From Enterobacter quasihormaechei (GTDB lineage: Bacteria > Pseudomonadota > Gammaproteobacteria > Enterobacterales > Enterobacteriaceae): a DNA stretch of 64,000 nucleotides. The translations under genes and the position numbers were made by a program. The notes under the pieces are model-generated. The model worked only from the letters and a program-made list of their open reading frames with translations, ran no database searches and was not told the origin of the DNA. Location: positions 1 through 64,000 of the forward strand of contig NZ_SJON01000017.1 in NCBI RefSeq assembly GCF_004331385.1. The letters are read 5' to 3'. The stretch's first letter is position 1. Each line of letters opens with the position of its first letter. Positions 37,455 to 46,615 of the stretch are shown here, in pieces.

Positions 37455-38238
37455 TCTTTTGCTCCTGAATGGGTTTTTGACAGGCAATAACGGCCTGATA
37501 TTTATCTATCTTTCCCGTGCCGGTAGTGATGTATAAAATTTTACCTGGTCTGTAATGGACGCGTCTTTCCAGTACATATTCGGTATAGGTGTGCAGCGTT
37601 GCCTGAATAAGTTCTGTTTGGCTTATTCGGTTTTTTTGCACCATCACGATATGTCCGGGGGGGATCCCTTCTCCCTGCCAGAGGATAAACTCGATGCTCT
37701 GTGGGCTGGGGACAAACGCATTTTTGACGGATATGGCAGTAAGAATACCGATCAGCATGCCGCAGACCGCGAACGCAGCGCTTCGCAAAAACCTTTTTCG
37801 ACGCGGTGCTGGCGTAGCGGAGGGGGGAGGAGGCGTAGCCTCCACCGGCATTTCAGGCGGCTGCGGTGTGGGGGCGATCTCAACGCTGTCAGCCGAGGGT
37901 TCCGGCGGGCTCTCTTCACGAATAATCAGGCGATAACCGCTTCGCGTTACGGCAACCAGCGCAATAGCATCCTGCATCTCTAGCGAGGCCAGCGCGCGTC
38001 GAAGCTTGTTCACCATAACGCGCACGCTATTGTCCGTGACCTCAACGCCAGCGCTACGCCAGCCGATATCCATTAACTGTTCCTGAGACAAAATTTGTCC
38101 CTGCGCTTCCACCAGGGCGGCAAGGCAGAGGCAGGCGCTGGCGGGCAGCGTCACGCACTCGCCGTCGCGCGTTCGTGTTAGTAACCTCGTGTGCAAATCC
38201 AACGTCACTAACGATCCAATCGCAATGTAATTGACCAT
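37420..38238 (-). CDS. ToxR/CadC/MarT-type membrane-bound winged-helix regulator
   Basis: 272 residues. Residues 1-105 form an OmpR/PhoB-type winged helix ('GQILSQEQLMDIGWRSAGVEVTDNSVRVMVNKLRRAL' region, ending 'TRSGYRLI'), then a Pro/Ala/Glu-rich linker (about 110-145), one membrane helix (about 152-172) and a periplasmic ~100-residue domain with two cysteines. This is the one-component ToxR/CadC layout, sensing in the periplasm. With the FidL-like gene it lies between fliR and fliC, so control of filament or surface genes is plausible. Signal and targets unknown. Confidence 0.82.
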   Translation of the reverse strand: MVNYIAIGSLVTLDLHTRLLTRTRDGECVTLPASACLCLAALVEAQGQILSQEQLMDIGWRSAGVEVTDNSVRVMVNKLRRALASLEMQDAIALVAVTRSGYRLIIREESPPEPSADSVEIAPTPQPPEMPVEATPPPPSATPAPRRKRFLRSAAFAVCGMLIGILTAISVKNAFVPSPQSIEFILWQGEGIPPGHIVMVQKNRISQTELIQATLHTYTEYVLERRVHYRPGKILYITTGTGKIDKYQAVIACQKPIQEQKNDCESFYFHLY

Positions 38239-39035
38239 AATATCTTGATACTTCGTAATGAAAGATAAGGTGAATTGAATGGGTGTTTATGTTAATTGGG
38301 TAAAGTCTTTTCGTTAACAATGCGCAACAATTTCGGGCTACCTAAGGCTTATATCGCAACTATTCGCGGATCGCTAAAGGTAAATTTCAACGGTATTAAC
38401 GTTATTAATGCCGATGTTAATAATTGCCAGGCCTCGGTTGGCATATTTGTGTGATAAATAAAGTTAATGTCCTCCCATTTTGATGCGCATGCGGTGATTC
38501 CTCTCGCTGAACCTGGCGGCCCGATAGCAGTGGGGTGACGCTTATATTCATATTTTTCTGAGGCTTAGTACGTGAAGGGCATTGACTGACGGGCATTTGC
38601 TGACTGCTCAAGTTAGTTAAGCTAAATGCTTAAAAATGTATTAGTCACAGGAGGGAGTTTCTCCCTTTGCACGCTGTGCAGCGAAAACGATTTTAACATT
38701 AAATATCGGCAGTCGCTATAAATGAGTTGGTTAATTTTATCTCACTGGTCATATCATTTAAAAAATGTTGAGGTGAGCGGTTTACCGGAGGGGGCGTTCA
38801 TAATAAATGAACGAGACGCGTTCGTTCTTTCATTTCGTATTCAATGGTGCTTTTTGCACGCTATTTATGGTCGGTTATCGTTTGTCTCGAAATAGGGTGA
38901 GAGCATGTTTATATTGTTTTGTTAGGCTTTTTTCGCCCACGCATTTTGTAATACTTTTTATTATTTATGCCTTGCCTGACAGACCGTCAGGGCAGGATGT
39001 GAACGATTCAGGAGAAGAAGCGGCGGGGGGCAAAA
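38239..39035. other. ~800-bp AT-rich region with no convincing gene
   Basis: Between the start of the ToxR-like gene and the fliC terminator. Composition is clearly more AT-rich than the flanks. It must hold the promoter of the ToxR-like operon (near 38240-38330). A 92-codon frame at 38807-39085 runs through the fliC terminator and has no family features. Small hairpins are seen (GGGAG-TTT-CTCCC near 38653; CCTGAC/GTCAGG at 38975-38991). It may be a regulatory stretch, an unannotated sRNA locus or the scar of a lost gene. Confidence 0.4.
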
Positions 39036-39063
39036 CGAAAAAAGCCCTCCGACAGGGAGGGCT
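39036..39063 (-). terminator. Rho-independent terminator of fliC
   Basis: Read on the minus strand: stem AGCCCTCC / GGAGGGCT (39043-39050 with 39056-39063), 5-nt loop, followed by a run of six U. It is 43 bp downstream of the fliC stop, an ideal intrinsic terminator for a highly expressed gene. Confidence 0.9.
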
Positions 39064-39105
39064 AACGCGCAATGGATACGCGTAAAAAGTTGAGGCTTTT
39101 CGGGA

Positions 39106-40590
39106 TTAACGCAGCAGGCTCAGAACGTTCTGAGGTACCTGGTTAGCCTGGCTCAGAACGGATACGCCAGCCTGTTGCAGGATGTTAGAACGGCTCATTG
39201 CGGACACTTCCACGGAGAAGTCAGCGTCCTGGATACGAGAGCGTGCTTCGGTGGTGTTAATCACAGTGGTGTTCAGGTTCGCGATAATAGAGCTGAAACG
39301 GTTCTGAATCGCACCCAGGTCAGCCTGGAAGTTGGTTACTTCGGTCAGGGCTGCGTCCAGGTTGCCCAGCAGGTCGTCGGCTGCGGCAGCGTTAGCGGCG
39401 GTGTTGATGAACGCTGAGTCCGCTGCGCCTGCATCCGCGACGGTTGGTGCAGTTGCGTTATCTGCGAAGGTCAGCTCTTTCACCACGGTGTTACCGCTTG
39501 CGTCGGTGCTCTGCGCGAAGTATTTGGTGTTTGCACCGTCTTTCACGGAGAACATCTGCATGTTGCTGTCAGCAGCGTCAGCGCCGAAGGCTGCGTTGGA
39601 GATCTCGTCCAGCTTAGCCTGATCCAGCTTCACTTCAGAACCATCCTGAGCTTTGAAGGTCGCGCCTTCTTTCAGCTTGGTGGCATCGCTCAGCGTTGAT
39701 GGGCCGTTCAACAGGATATCGGCATCCAGCGCGCTGACTTCCGTTGCAGCACTCGCTGGTACAGCACCGTCAATGATCGCATTGCCAGCACCATCATCCT
39801 TGAAGGTGATAGCAGAGGTGTCCAGTTTAAACATTTTGTCGGCAGTTTTATCGTAAGCGAAAGCTTCACCATCAGCTACGTACAGGTCGACGTCGCCTGC
39901 TGCTGCGCCCACTGCCGTTTCAATTGCGGTGATATCAGCCGCGTCAACTTTCCAGTTACCGGCGCTAGTGCTGATACCCGTATCGTCGCCCGCTGCTTTC
40001 GCAGTAGCTGCCTTGGTGTACTCGCTGGTAGCGCCCGCAGAGCCGGCAATTTTATCGAATGCCGCAGTGAAGCCGTCCAGACCCAGAGAGTCGATGTCCA
40101 GTTTCTTCAGATCGATGTCGATGGTCTGGCCATCTTTGTCGCCAATCTGGATGGTCAGTTTATCTTTGGAACCATCGAGAACGTTAACGCCGTTGAAGTT
40201 GGTGGTTTCAGAAATACGTTTGATCTCGTCCAGACGTGCAGAGATCTCTTTTTTGATGGAGTCACGGTCGTCAGAAGAGTTGGTGCCGTTTTTTGCCTGA
40301 ACGGTCAGTTCACGGATACGCTGCAAGTTCTCGGTTACTTCTTCCAGCGCGCCCTCGGTGGTCTGCGCCAGGGAGATACCATCGTTGGCGTTACGTGCTG
40401 CCTGGGTCAGGCCGCGGATAGAAGAGGTGAAGCGGTTAGAGATCGCCATACCTGCTGCATCGTCTTTCGCACTGTTAATACGCAGACCGGAAGAGAGACG
40501 CTGAATTGCAGTACCCAGAGAAGTCTGAGATTTGTTCAGGTTGTTCTGAGCCATCAAGCTCAATGCGTTAGTATTAATGACCTGGGCCAT
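39106..40590 (-). CDS. fliC: Flagellin FliC
   Basis: 494 residues (E. coli K-12 498). The N-terminal D0/D1 block starts '[20 protein letters not shown]' and the C-terminal block ends '[14 protein letters not shown]'; both are textbook enteric flagellin, including the innate-immune-recognised D1 segment. The middle (about 175-395) is Ala/Asp/Thr-rich and variable, the surface-exposed antigenic region. Single gene, with its own sigma28-like promoter and strong terminator. Only one flagellin gene is in this locus; no flagellin methylase (fliB) is beside it. Confidence 0.98.
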   Translation of the reverse strand: MAQVINTNALSLMAQNNLNKSQTSLGTAIQRLSSGLRINSAKDDAAGMAISNRFTSSIRGLTQAARNANDGISLAQTTEGALEEVTENLQRIRELTVQAKNGTNSSDDRDSIKKEISARLDEIKRISETTNFNGVNVLDGSKDKLTIQIGDKDGQTIDIDLKKLDIDSLGLDGFTAAFDKIAGSAGATSEYTKAATAKAAGDDTGISTSAGNWKVDAADITAIETAVGAAAGDVDLYVADGEAFAYDKTADKMFKLDTSAITFKDDGAGNAIIDGAVPASAATEVSALDADILLNGPSTLSDATKLKEGATFKAQDGSEVKLDQAKLDEISNAAFGADAADSNMQMFSVKDGANTKYFAQSTDASGNTVVKELTFADNATAPTVADAGAADSAFINTAANAAAADDLLGNLDAALTEVTNFQADLGAIQNRFSSIIANLNTTVINTTEARSRIQDADFSVEVSAMSRSNILQQAGVSVLSQANQVPQNVLSLLR

Positions 40591-40664
40591 ATCAATATCC
40601 TTTTAAATAAAGTAACGACGGCATTCGCCAGTTAAATATGCGATGTCTGTTGCGCATACTGAAT

Positions 40665-40691
40665 TAATCGGATGAAAAGGAAATGACTAAA
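40665..40691 (-). promoter_or_regulatory. Candidate sigma28 promoter of fliC
   Basis: On the minus strand TTTAGTCA - 11 bp - TCCGATTA, about 75 bp upstream of the fliC ATG. The -10 matches GCCGATAA at six of eight bases; the -35 is weak (four of eight). A similar TTTAG...ACCGATGA pair lies before flgK, so this locus may prefer a slightly shifted -35. Confidence 0.45.
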
Positions 40692-40833
40692 TTATTTTTT
40701 CATAATTTTTTATATTCCTGGAAAAGCGTACATAAGTGATGGCAATTATCCCGATTGCCACAGCCAATAGCCTGATAAGCGTATAAGAGTGTATTAACGT
40801 GGTGGTTTCGTTGTCGCCTGCACTGTAAAAAAT

Positions 40834-40860
40834 TAAACTTTATGGCCGAAACCCCGATGT
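40834..40860 (+). promoter_or_regulatory. Sigma28 promoter of fliDST
   Basis: TAAACTTT (40834-40841) - 11 bp - CCCGATGT (40853-40860) against TAAAGTTT-N11-GCCGATAA. Seven of eight at -35 and five of eight at -10 with exact spacing, 40 bp before the fliD ATG. This is the best FliA site seen in the window. Confidence 0.7.
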
Positions 40861-40900
40861 TATCGCTATATCTATCTTCACTGTAACAGGAATACAAATC

Positions 40901-42403
40901 ATGGCTTCGTTCTCTATGTCAGGCCTCGGCGGCTCCGGGTTAGATATTGAAAGTATGATTTCGCAGCTCCAGGTAGCTGAGAATAAAAAATTAAATCCCT
41001 ATTTGCAGAAGCAGAGTAATTATGAAGGACAAACTTCCTCCTGGGGTAAAATCTCCAGCAGTCTGGATGCGGTGAAAACGGCGCTGAAAAAACTGGAGGA
41101 TGAAGGGTTCAACGGGGTCAGCATTGGCACCAACAAGGCATTTAACGCAACGGCAGGTAAGGGAGCGATCCCGAATAGCTACTCAGTCCAGGTTGAGCAG
41201 TTAGCAAAAGCCAATAAAGTGGGGACGGCACCGCAAAAAGCGAACGACACCCAGCTGGGCGACGGTGCCGGTCCGCGTACGGTGACCATCACCGCAGGCA
41301 AAGGCAAGCCGATGGAGGTGGAACTGAAAGATGATGAGACCTCTCTGGTACAGATTGCTAAAAAAATTAATGCTAAAAATGGCGATGTTACCGCGACGGT
41401 AATGCCTGCCGAAGATGGCAAATATCAGCTGGTTGTGACGTCAAAAAAGACCGGCGAAGATGGCGAAATTAGCATCAGCGTAAGCGGCGACAGTAAGCTG
41501 GCGAAAGTGCTGGATTACGATCCGGCAGTCACGCCGGGTGCGGATAATGCCCGGGAGATTACGCCGGCGCAGAATGCCATTGTCTACATTGATGGTACGA
41601 AGATTGAACGCAGCTCCAATACCATTTCTGACGCCATTGACGGGATCACCCTCGATCTGCGCGAGGTCTCAGAGAAAGATCCTGACGACGCATCAAAACT
41701 GAAATCAGAAACACTGTCGATCACCGCCGATACCTCTAAGGTTAAAAGCCTGATTGAAGAGTTTGTGAATGCCTATAACGCCTATCTTAGCGCGGCATCC
41801 AGCGCCAGTGCCTACAACGAACCGGAGAAGACGACCGGCGATGAACTGCCGCAGGCCAACGCGTCAAACGGCGCGCTTTTCGGTGACGGTACTCTGCGCC
41901 GTTTGACCAGCCAGATGAAGTCCGCTGTCGCCGGGAGCTATGGCGATGCCGACGATCTGTATAAATCGCTGGGTGCGCTCGGTATCAAGGTGAATTTCAA
42001 CGAAAGCAAACCCGGCGAAGAGCGTACCGGTACCCTGGGCATACTCTCTATCGACAATAAAAAGCTCGATGAAGCGCTGAAGAAAAATCCAAAGGAGGTG
42101 GAAGCCCTGTTTTTAGGCACCGGCTCAACGGGCGGGATTAAGGATCGCATGGAGGAGGTGTTCACCACCTATCTGGGCGACAACGATTCGATCCCGAAGG
42201 TAGAAGGGGCTATCGCAACCGCCCTCAAAGGGGTAAAGGAACAAAATACCCGCGTTGAAAAACAGATTGCCCGCATGCAGGAACGCATTCAGGACAGCCT
42301 TGACCGCAGCCGTAAGGAATTCCAGCGTCTCGACCAGGCCCTGACGCAAATGAACAGTACGAGCCAGCAGCTTCAGTCCGCGCTGCTTGGGATCATGGGA
42401 TAA
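40901..42403 (+). CDS. fliD: Flagellar filament cap protein FliD
   Basis: 500 residues (E. coli 468). Starts 'SFSMSGLGGSGLDIESMISQLQVAE', a FliD hallmark, and ends with a coiled-coil 'QIARMQERIQDSLDRSRKEFQRLDQALTQMNSTSQQL' (read in pieces) that sits on the filament tip. The centre, about 30 residues longer than in E. coli, contains the variable D2/D3 domains. Heads the fliDST operon behind a sigma28-like promoter; possible host-surface adhesion is known for the family, not shown here. Confidence 0.95.
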   Translation: MASFSMSGLGGSGLDIESMISQLQVAENKKLNPYLQKQSNYEGQTSSWGKISSSLDAVKTALKKLEDEGFNGVSIGTNKAFNATAGKGAIPNSYSVQVEQLAKANKVGTAPQKANDTQLGDGAGPRTVTITAGKGKPMEVELKDDETSLVQIAKKINAKNGDVTATVMPAEDGKYQLVVTSKKTGEDGEISISVSGDSKLAKVLDYDPAVTPGADNAREITPAQNAIVYIDGTKIERSSNTISDAIDGITLDLREVSEKDPDDASKLKSETLSITADTSKVKSLIEEFVNAYNAYLSAASSASAYNEPEKTTGDELPQANASNGALFGDGTLRRLTSQMKSAVAGSYGDADDLYKSLGALGIKVNFNESKPGEERTGTLGILSIDNKKLDEALKKNPKEVEALFLGTGSTGGIKDRMEEVFTTYLGDNDSIPKVEGAIATALKGVKEQNTRVEKQIARMQERIQDSLDRSRKEFQRLDQALTQMNSTSQQLQSALLGIMG

Positions 42404-42448
42404 ACTTTAACGCATCCGGGCAGGTCAACTGCCCGGCAGGAACCGAAG

Positions 42449-42856
42449 ATGTACACCAAAACGGGCAACAGCGCCTACTCCTCCGTCTCTCTGGACAGCC
42501 AGATTGCTGGCGCCACCCCGCACCAGCTCATCGTATTGCTCTACGACGGAGCAATTAATGCCATGCGTCGCGCCGAGATTTACTTCCAGTCCGGAAATAT
42601 CGCTCGCCGGGGTGAGATGATCTCCCGGGCAATCAACATTATTGATAACGGCCTGCGCGCCGGGCTTAACCATGAGGTAGGGGGACAGATTGCCGCCGAT
42701 CTGGAGCGTCTGTACGAGTATATTTCGCGCTCTTTGCTGGAGGCGAACCTTAATAAGTCCGGGGAAATGCTTCCGCACCTTATCTCGCTGATGGTGGATA
42801 TGGCCGAGACGTGGAAAGCCATCGACCCGCAGGCGCGTCAGGTGAAGCATGGCTGA
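42449..42856 (+). CDS. fliS: Flagellin export chaperone FliS
   Basis: 135 residues (E. coli 136), all helical. 'YTKTGNSAYSSVSLDSQIAGATPHQLIVLLYDGA' at the N-terminus (seen in segments) is family-typical. Binds unfolded FliC and delivers it to FlhA. Overlaps fliT by 8 bp. Confidence 0.96.
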   Translation: MYTKTGNSAYSSVSLDSQIAGATPHQLIVLLYDGAINAMRRAEIYFQSGNIARRGEMISRAINIIDNGLRAGLNHEVGGQIAADLERLYEYISRSLLEANLNKSGEMLPHLISLMVDMAETWKAIDPQARQVKHG

Positions 42857-43157
42857 TACACTCACGCGGCAAATCGCCCTGATGTTGCAGAGTAACGAAC
42901 GTCTGCAACGATTAGCAGACGAGGAGGCGTGGGAGTGCTTTACCGAAGAGGTTGCAGCCTACGCGCGGGGTATGCAGGCGCTCTGTGAGTTCGATCTCTC
43001 GCCGCTTGCCGAAGACGCCCGCGCACAGCTTGCGCAGCTTCTTGCCCAGGATGAACGTTTGCGCCAGCGGATGTCTGTCCGGCGAGGCCATCTCAGCGAG
43101 AACATTTCGGCTTTACTTAAATCAAACGCGTCCGCTCAGGCATACCACACTGTCTGA
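42849..43157 (+). CDS. fliT: FliD chaperone / FlhDC inhibitor FliT
   Basis: 102 residues, shorter than E. coli FliT (121). Helical and Gln/Leu/Arg-rich, position after fliS and overlap support the call more than sequence, which is poorly conserved in this family. FliT escorts FliD and, when free, binds FlhC to curb class 2 transcription; the local flhC would be its target. Confidence 0.8.
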   Translation: MADTLTRQIALMLQSNERLQRLADEEAWECFTEEVAAYARGMQALCEFDLSPLAEDARAQLAQLLAQDERLRQRMSVRRGHLSENISALLKSNASAQAYHTV

Positions 43158-43171
43158 CGCTCCTGCCCCTG

Positions 43172-43194
43172 GAGGCGGGAGCATGTCCCGCCTC
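43172..43194 (+). terminator. Hairpin after fliT
   Basis: Perfect 9-bp stem GAGGCGGGA / TCCCGCCTC with loop GCATG, 14 bp after the fliT stop. No U-tract follows, so it may act with Rho or as an mRNA 3' stabiliser. Confidence 0.5.
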
Positions 43195-43222
43195 AATCCC
43201 TCTGCAACATGACATTAGCGCG

Positions 43223-43249
43223 CAAAAAAAAGCTCGCCATGGGCGAGCT
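43223..43249 (-). terminator. Rho-independent terminator of flgMN
   Basis: Minus strand: AGCTCGCC / GGCGAGCT 8-bp stem, 3-nt loop, then eight U. It is 25 bp after the flgN stop. Confidence 0.88.
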
Positions 43250-43274
43250 CGATTACGAGTAAGCAAGACGCGAA

Positions 43275-43718
43275 TCAGATACTGATATTGTATTTACGAC
43301 CCGCGGGAGCCTGGCTGGATTCACCGGCGGGGCCGTAGAGCGTGTTGGCGTGACCCACGCGGTCTACCACCTTCTGCATATATTGATTCTTCTTCATATG
43401 GTTTTGCAGAAGCGTTTCGACCTGCGCGTTCAGCGTTTTGGTGCTTTGCACCCGTTCTCTTATCAGCTTCCAGCTGGTGAACAGCCTGCTGTGATGGTGA
43501 TAGGGCGCCTGAAGGGCGGAAAGCTGTTCCTGCTGGAGACGCATTTCATCGTAGTACTGAATTGACGAAAGCAATTGGCTTTTATTATCCGATAATACCT
43601 GTAGCGAAACGGGATTGATTTGTGCGCGGCTGAGCTGATTGACCTCTTCAATCATGATGGCTTCCAGCTCGTCCAGGGACGTTTTCATTTGCGTCAGTAT
43701 CGGGTACAGCTTATCCAT
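43275..43718 (-). CDS. flgN: FlgK/FlgL export chaperone FlgN
   Basis: 147 residues (E. coli 138), helical, with 'MKTSLDELEAIMIEEVNQLSRAQINP' and 'LLSSIQYYDEMR' type segments and a C-terminal 'NTLYGPAGESSQAPAGRKYNISI' that fits the family. Binds FlgK and FlgL, encoded at the end of the flgB-L run. Downstream of flgM on the same transcript, 23 bp apart. Confidence 0.92.
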   Translation of the reverse strand: MDKLYPILTQMKTSLDELEAIMIEEVNQLSRAQINPVSLQVLSDNKSQLLSSIQYYDEMRLQQEQLSALQAPYHHHSRLFTSWKLIRERVQSTKTLNAQVETLLQNHMKKNQYMQKVVDRVGHANTLYGPAGESSQAPAGRKYNISI

Positions 43719-43741
43719 AATGTTAAAAAATCCTGCCGTTA

Positions 43742-44032
43742 TTAATACTCAAAAATATGTCGCACCAGCGCCTGAGCAATTTTCTCTGGCTCGATAGTGA
43801 GCTCCCCGGAGTCCATTGCGGCACGGATTTTATCCACGCGTGCATAATCCACGTCACGGCTGTCGTCGGTCTGAATTTTTTTTGTCAGCGCGCTCAGGGT
43901 CACTTCGGTTTTGTTTCCGCGCGCTTCGCCCGCCGCGACGGTATTTTCCTGCGCGGTGCCGCGTGTACGCAGTTCCTGTCCGCCGGCCAGATTGCCAATC
44001 GGTGCAGTGGGTTGGGTGCTTTCGATGCTCAT
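43742..44032 (-). CDS. flgM: Anti-sigma28 factor FlgM
   Basis: 96 residues (E. coli 97). The C-terminal half 'VTLSALTKKIQ', 'DVDYARVDKIRAAMDSGELTI' and 'EKIAQALVRHIF' is the sigma28-binding region; the N-terminus is disordered and acts in export. It holds FliA until the hook is complete. Encoded 73 bp downstream of flgA. The nearby partner-switch STAS protein recalls Pseudomonas HsbA, which also contacts FlgM, so an extra control input is possible. Confidence 0.93.
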   Translation of the reverse strand: MSIESTQPTAPIGNLAGGQELRTRGTAQENTVAAGEARGNKTEVTLSALTKKIQTDDSRDVDYARVDKIRAAMDSGELTIEPEKIAQALVRHIFEY

Positions 44033-44105
44033 GTTTATCCTCGCCAGTCATCGTTATTGCTCTTGCCTATACACTAGACTTCGGAAATACACGAAAAAAC
44101 TAAAA

Positions 44106-44804
44106 TTATTGTTCTGAAAAAATTGTCACGGCTCCGTCCCGACCCACTTTTCCCGTGACGTTACGTCCGCCCGTGGTTTTTACGCGCAGCGTATCGTCAA
44201 CCGCAGCGTTGTTTAACGCTTTGCCCTGGCTGCGGATAAAGAAACCCGGTCCCGACATGACCAGCTCTACCGTCTGCCCGGCGCGAAGACGCCACTGCTG
44301 GCGCAGCTGGTTTTGCAGCACCGGTTTACCCGCCGCAAGGGGGCGTAAAAGGCGTTGGCCGACAATGTCCCTCGCCTCGAACATTAGCCCTACGGGCAAA
44401 TCGTCCAGGCTACCGGTCATCGGCGTTATATCGCCCTGCTGCATAATTTCCCCGCCCTTCAGACTATGGCTGGCGACCCAGAAGGTTCCCTGGGCGCTAA
44501 TGCTAAACGGCAGATAGAACTTACGCATGCCGCAGCGTGCCACCGCGGTGCGTTTGCCGGTGAGACGGTTATCATGCCCGGCCATGCTCAGGTCAGGGTT
44601 TTCGCACACCGCTGATATCTGCCCGGGCGAGGCCAGCAGCGTAACGGTACGAACGATATTGCCCGGATTTTCCGTGAGCTTGACCAGCGCCTCCAGTTTC
44701 TGCACTAATCGCAGTTTTGCCGTTGTCGCGGATGGCACGCTGGCGTACAGCGGGCTGGCGAAAAAAAGCGTTACCAGCGTTATGCGTAATAATGGAAGCT
44801 TCAT
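44106..44804 (-). CDS. flgA: P-ring assembly chaperone FlgA
   Basis: 232 residues (E. coli 219) with a signal peptide (about 1-22, 'FFASPLYAS'), periplasmic. SAF-like C-terminal domain with 'QQGDITPMTGSLDDLPVG' and terminal 'NVTGKVGRDGAVTIF'. Assists FlgI polymerisation into the P-ring. Divergent from flgB, as in E. coli. Confidence 0.93.
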   Translation of the reverse strand: MKLPLLRITLVTLFFASPLYASVPSATTAKLRLVQKLEALVKLTENPGNIVRTVTLLASPGQISAVCENPDLSMAGHDNRLTGKRTAVARCGMRKFYLPFSISAQGTFWVASHSLKGGEIMQQGDITPMTGSLDDLPVGLMFEARDIVGQRLLRPLAAGKPVLQNQLRQQWRLRAGQTVELVMSGPGFFIRSQGKALNNAAVDDTLRVKTTGGRNVTGKVGRDGAVTIFSEQ

Positions 44805-45063
44805 CTTGTTGCCTTATTGTAAAACCAGTAAAGTAAACCGGTATGCTTATTCTGACTAAATTATATACGCGATAGAAACGCTTTTATTGCGTTAAATAAT
44901 GACACTTCTGCTGCCGTTTTCATGAATCAGTTCCGCCTGTTTTAAATATCTATTTTAATTTCGCTAATAGCGCCTATTTCTGTCAGGTCTTTGCAGTGTG
45001 ATATTTCATCAGCGCTGTCTACACTATCGCGGTTTATATAAAGCAAGGCAGGGACCAGAGTGC
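44805..45063. promoter_or_regulatory. flgA/flgB divergent control region
   Basis: A 259-bp AT-rich spacer expected to hold class 2 promoters for flgAMN and flgB-L and FlhDC sites. I could not place the boxes securely. No gene seen. Confidence 0.5.
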
Positions 45064-45474
45064 ATGATGAATAAACTTGACGATGCGTTTCGCTTCCAGC
45101 AGCAGGCGTTAGGTCTCCTCTCGCGTCGGCAGGAAATCCTGGCATCGAATATTGCGAATGCCGATACGCCAGGTTATCAGGCGCGAGATATTGATTTTTC
45201 TCAGCAGCTTAAAAATGCGTTAGGGAATAAACCTGCATCAGGGCCTGTCACCATGGCGTTAACGTCCAGCAAGCATATGCAGGGCAAAAAAATGCCTTTC
45301 GATGATGCTCAGTTGCTATATCGCGTACCGGATCAGCCAAGCGCGGATGGTAACACCGTGGATATGGACCGCGAGCGAGTTAATTTCGCGGATAACGCCA
45401 TGAAATATCAATCGAGCCTGACATTCCTCGGTGCAGATATTAAGAAAATGATGACGGTAGTCAGTCAGGGGTAA
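45064..45474 (+). CDS. flgB: Flagellar proximal rod protein FlgB
   Basis: 136 residues from the first of two adjacent ATGs (45064), which aligns with E. coli FlgB (138). Rod-family N-terminal motif 'ILASNIANADTPGYQARDIDF' and C-terminal 'GNTVDMDRERVNFADNAMKYQ'. First gene of flgBCDEFGHIJKL. A longer in-frame extension to 44998 lies in the promoter region and is rejected. Confidence 0.95.
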   Translation: MMNKLDDAFRFQQQALGLLSRRQEILASNIANADTPGYQARDIDFSQQLKNALGNKPASGPVTMALTSSKHMQGKKMPFDDAQLLYRVPDQPSADGNTVDMDRERVNFADNAMKYQSSLTFLGADIKKMMTVVSQG

Positions 45475-45478
45475 ATAA

Positions 45479-45880
45479 ATGTCGTTATTTAGCGTATTTG
45501 ATATTTCAGGCTCGGCGATGGCCGCGCAGTCAAAACGTCTCAACGTGAGCGCCAGCAATATGGCGAACGCAGACAGCGTTGCCGGACCTGACGGACAGCC
45601 TTACCGCGCCCGTCAGGTCATGTTTGAAGCGGACACCTCTGCCCAGGGCATCGGCGGCGTCAGAGTCAGCGACGTGGTGGAGAGTACAGCGCCCGATCGC
45701 CTGGTCTATGAGCCCGGTAATCCGCTGGCGGACGAACAGGGGTATGTCCGCATGCCTAACGTCAACGTGGTCAATGAGATGGTCAATACCATTTCCGCCT
45801 CACGCAGCTATCAGGCAAATGTGGAGGTGATGAACTCCGCCAAGGCCCTGATGCAGAAAACCTTAACCCTCGGCCAGTAA
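45479..45880 (+). CDS. flgC: Flagellar proximal rod protein FlgC
   Basis: 133 residues (E. coli 134). N-terminal '[27 protein letters not shown]' and C-terminal '[26 protein letters not shown]' are the paired rod-protein signatures that form the coiled coil. Four bp after flgB. Confidence 0.97.
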   Translation: MSLFSVFDISGSAMAAQSKRLNVSASNMANADSVAGPDGQPYRARQVMFEADTSAQGIGGVRVSDVVESTAPDRLVYEPGNPLADEQGYVRMPNVNVVNEMVNTISASRSYQANVEVMNSAKALMQKTLTLGQ

Positions 45881-45888
45881 GGCAGGAT

Positions 45889-46587
45889 ATGACAGTTTCA
45901 ACGGTAAACGACACCAGCGGCAATACCAGTACTTACGGCACGGGCAGCAGTGCAGCCGACCTCTCCGAGCAGTTTATGAAGCTGCTGGTTGCGCAGATGC
46001 AAAACCAGGACCCGACTAACCCGATGGATAACAACCAGCTGACCTCCCAGCTGGCACAGTTCAATACCGCCGCGGGAGTGGAAAAACTTAACTCATCCGT
46101 CGGCAACGTTCAGGCGCTTATGGCGCAGTTGGGCAGTATGAGCGCCGCCTCCTGGGTAGGCCGTGGGGTACTGATCGAGGGCGATCCGAAGGTCGCCTTT
46201 GGTGATGCCGCGCAGCCTCTGGACGGCGAGGAGAAGCCGTCAGACAGCTTCAGTTTCCTGTTATCGGGCGATGCAGAAACGGTCACCGTCACGCTGAAGG
46301 ATGATGAAGGCAATGCCTATACGGCGCAGCTGAAGGACGTGAAATCCGGGGTGAAGACTTACACCCTGGACGATCTGGAAAACTTCCAGCCGGAGCCGGG
46401 GCCGCCTCAGGACAGGGAGTACACGCTCTCCTTTGACGCGAAAAATCCGGAAGGCGATAACCCGGAAATCTCCGGCCTGATTCAGGAGCAGGTGTCTGGC
46501 GTCACGATGACGGCCAACGGCGCGGTACTGCACCTGCTCAATCATGACCCCATCACCATGGGCGACGTGGTTGTTATCCAAAAATAG
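45889..46587 (+). CDS. flgD: Hook scaffold (cap) protein FlgD
   Basis: 232 residues (E. coli 231). The N-terminal 'EQFMKLLVAQMQNQDPTNPMDNNQ' is diagnostic; the C-terminal half is beta-rich (FlgD Ig/tudor-like) and ends 'GDVVVIQK'. The centre is more acidic than usual. Caps the growing hook. Eight bp after flgC. Confidence 0.95.
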   Translation: MTVSTVNDTSGNTSTYGTGSSAADLSEQFMKLLVAQMQNQDPTNPMDNNQLTSQLAQFNTAAGVEKLNSSVGNVQALMAQLGSMSAASWVGRGVLIEGDPKVAFGDAAQPLDGEEKPSDSFSFLLSGDAETVTVTLKDDEGNAYTAQLKDVKSGVKTYTLDDLENFQPEPGPPQDREYTLSFDAKNPEGDNPEISGLIQEQVSGVTMTANGAVLHLLNHDPITMGDVVVIQK

Positions 46588-46615
46588 CGAATAATTTACT
46601 CTCTGGAACTTCAAT

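Larger units (their letters stand above)
40591..40900. promoter_or_regulatory. fliC/fliD divergent control region
   Basis: A 310-bp AT-rich spacer holding the late promoters of the filament (fliC, minus) and cap (fliD, plus) operons, arranged as in E. coli. The two sigma28-like sites are listed separately. Otherwise no gene seen. Confidence 0.7.

Noticed and set aside
38807-39085. 92-codon plus-strand frame in the AT-rich spacer before fliC
   Set aside because: Runs across the fliC terminator, has Phe/Cys-rich then charged low-quality sequence, and no ribosome-binding site worth the name.
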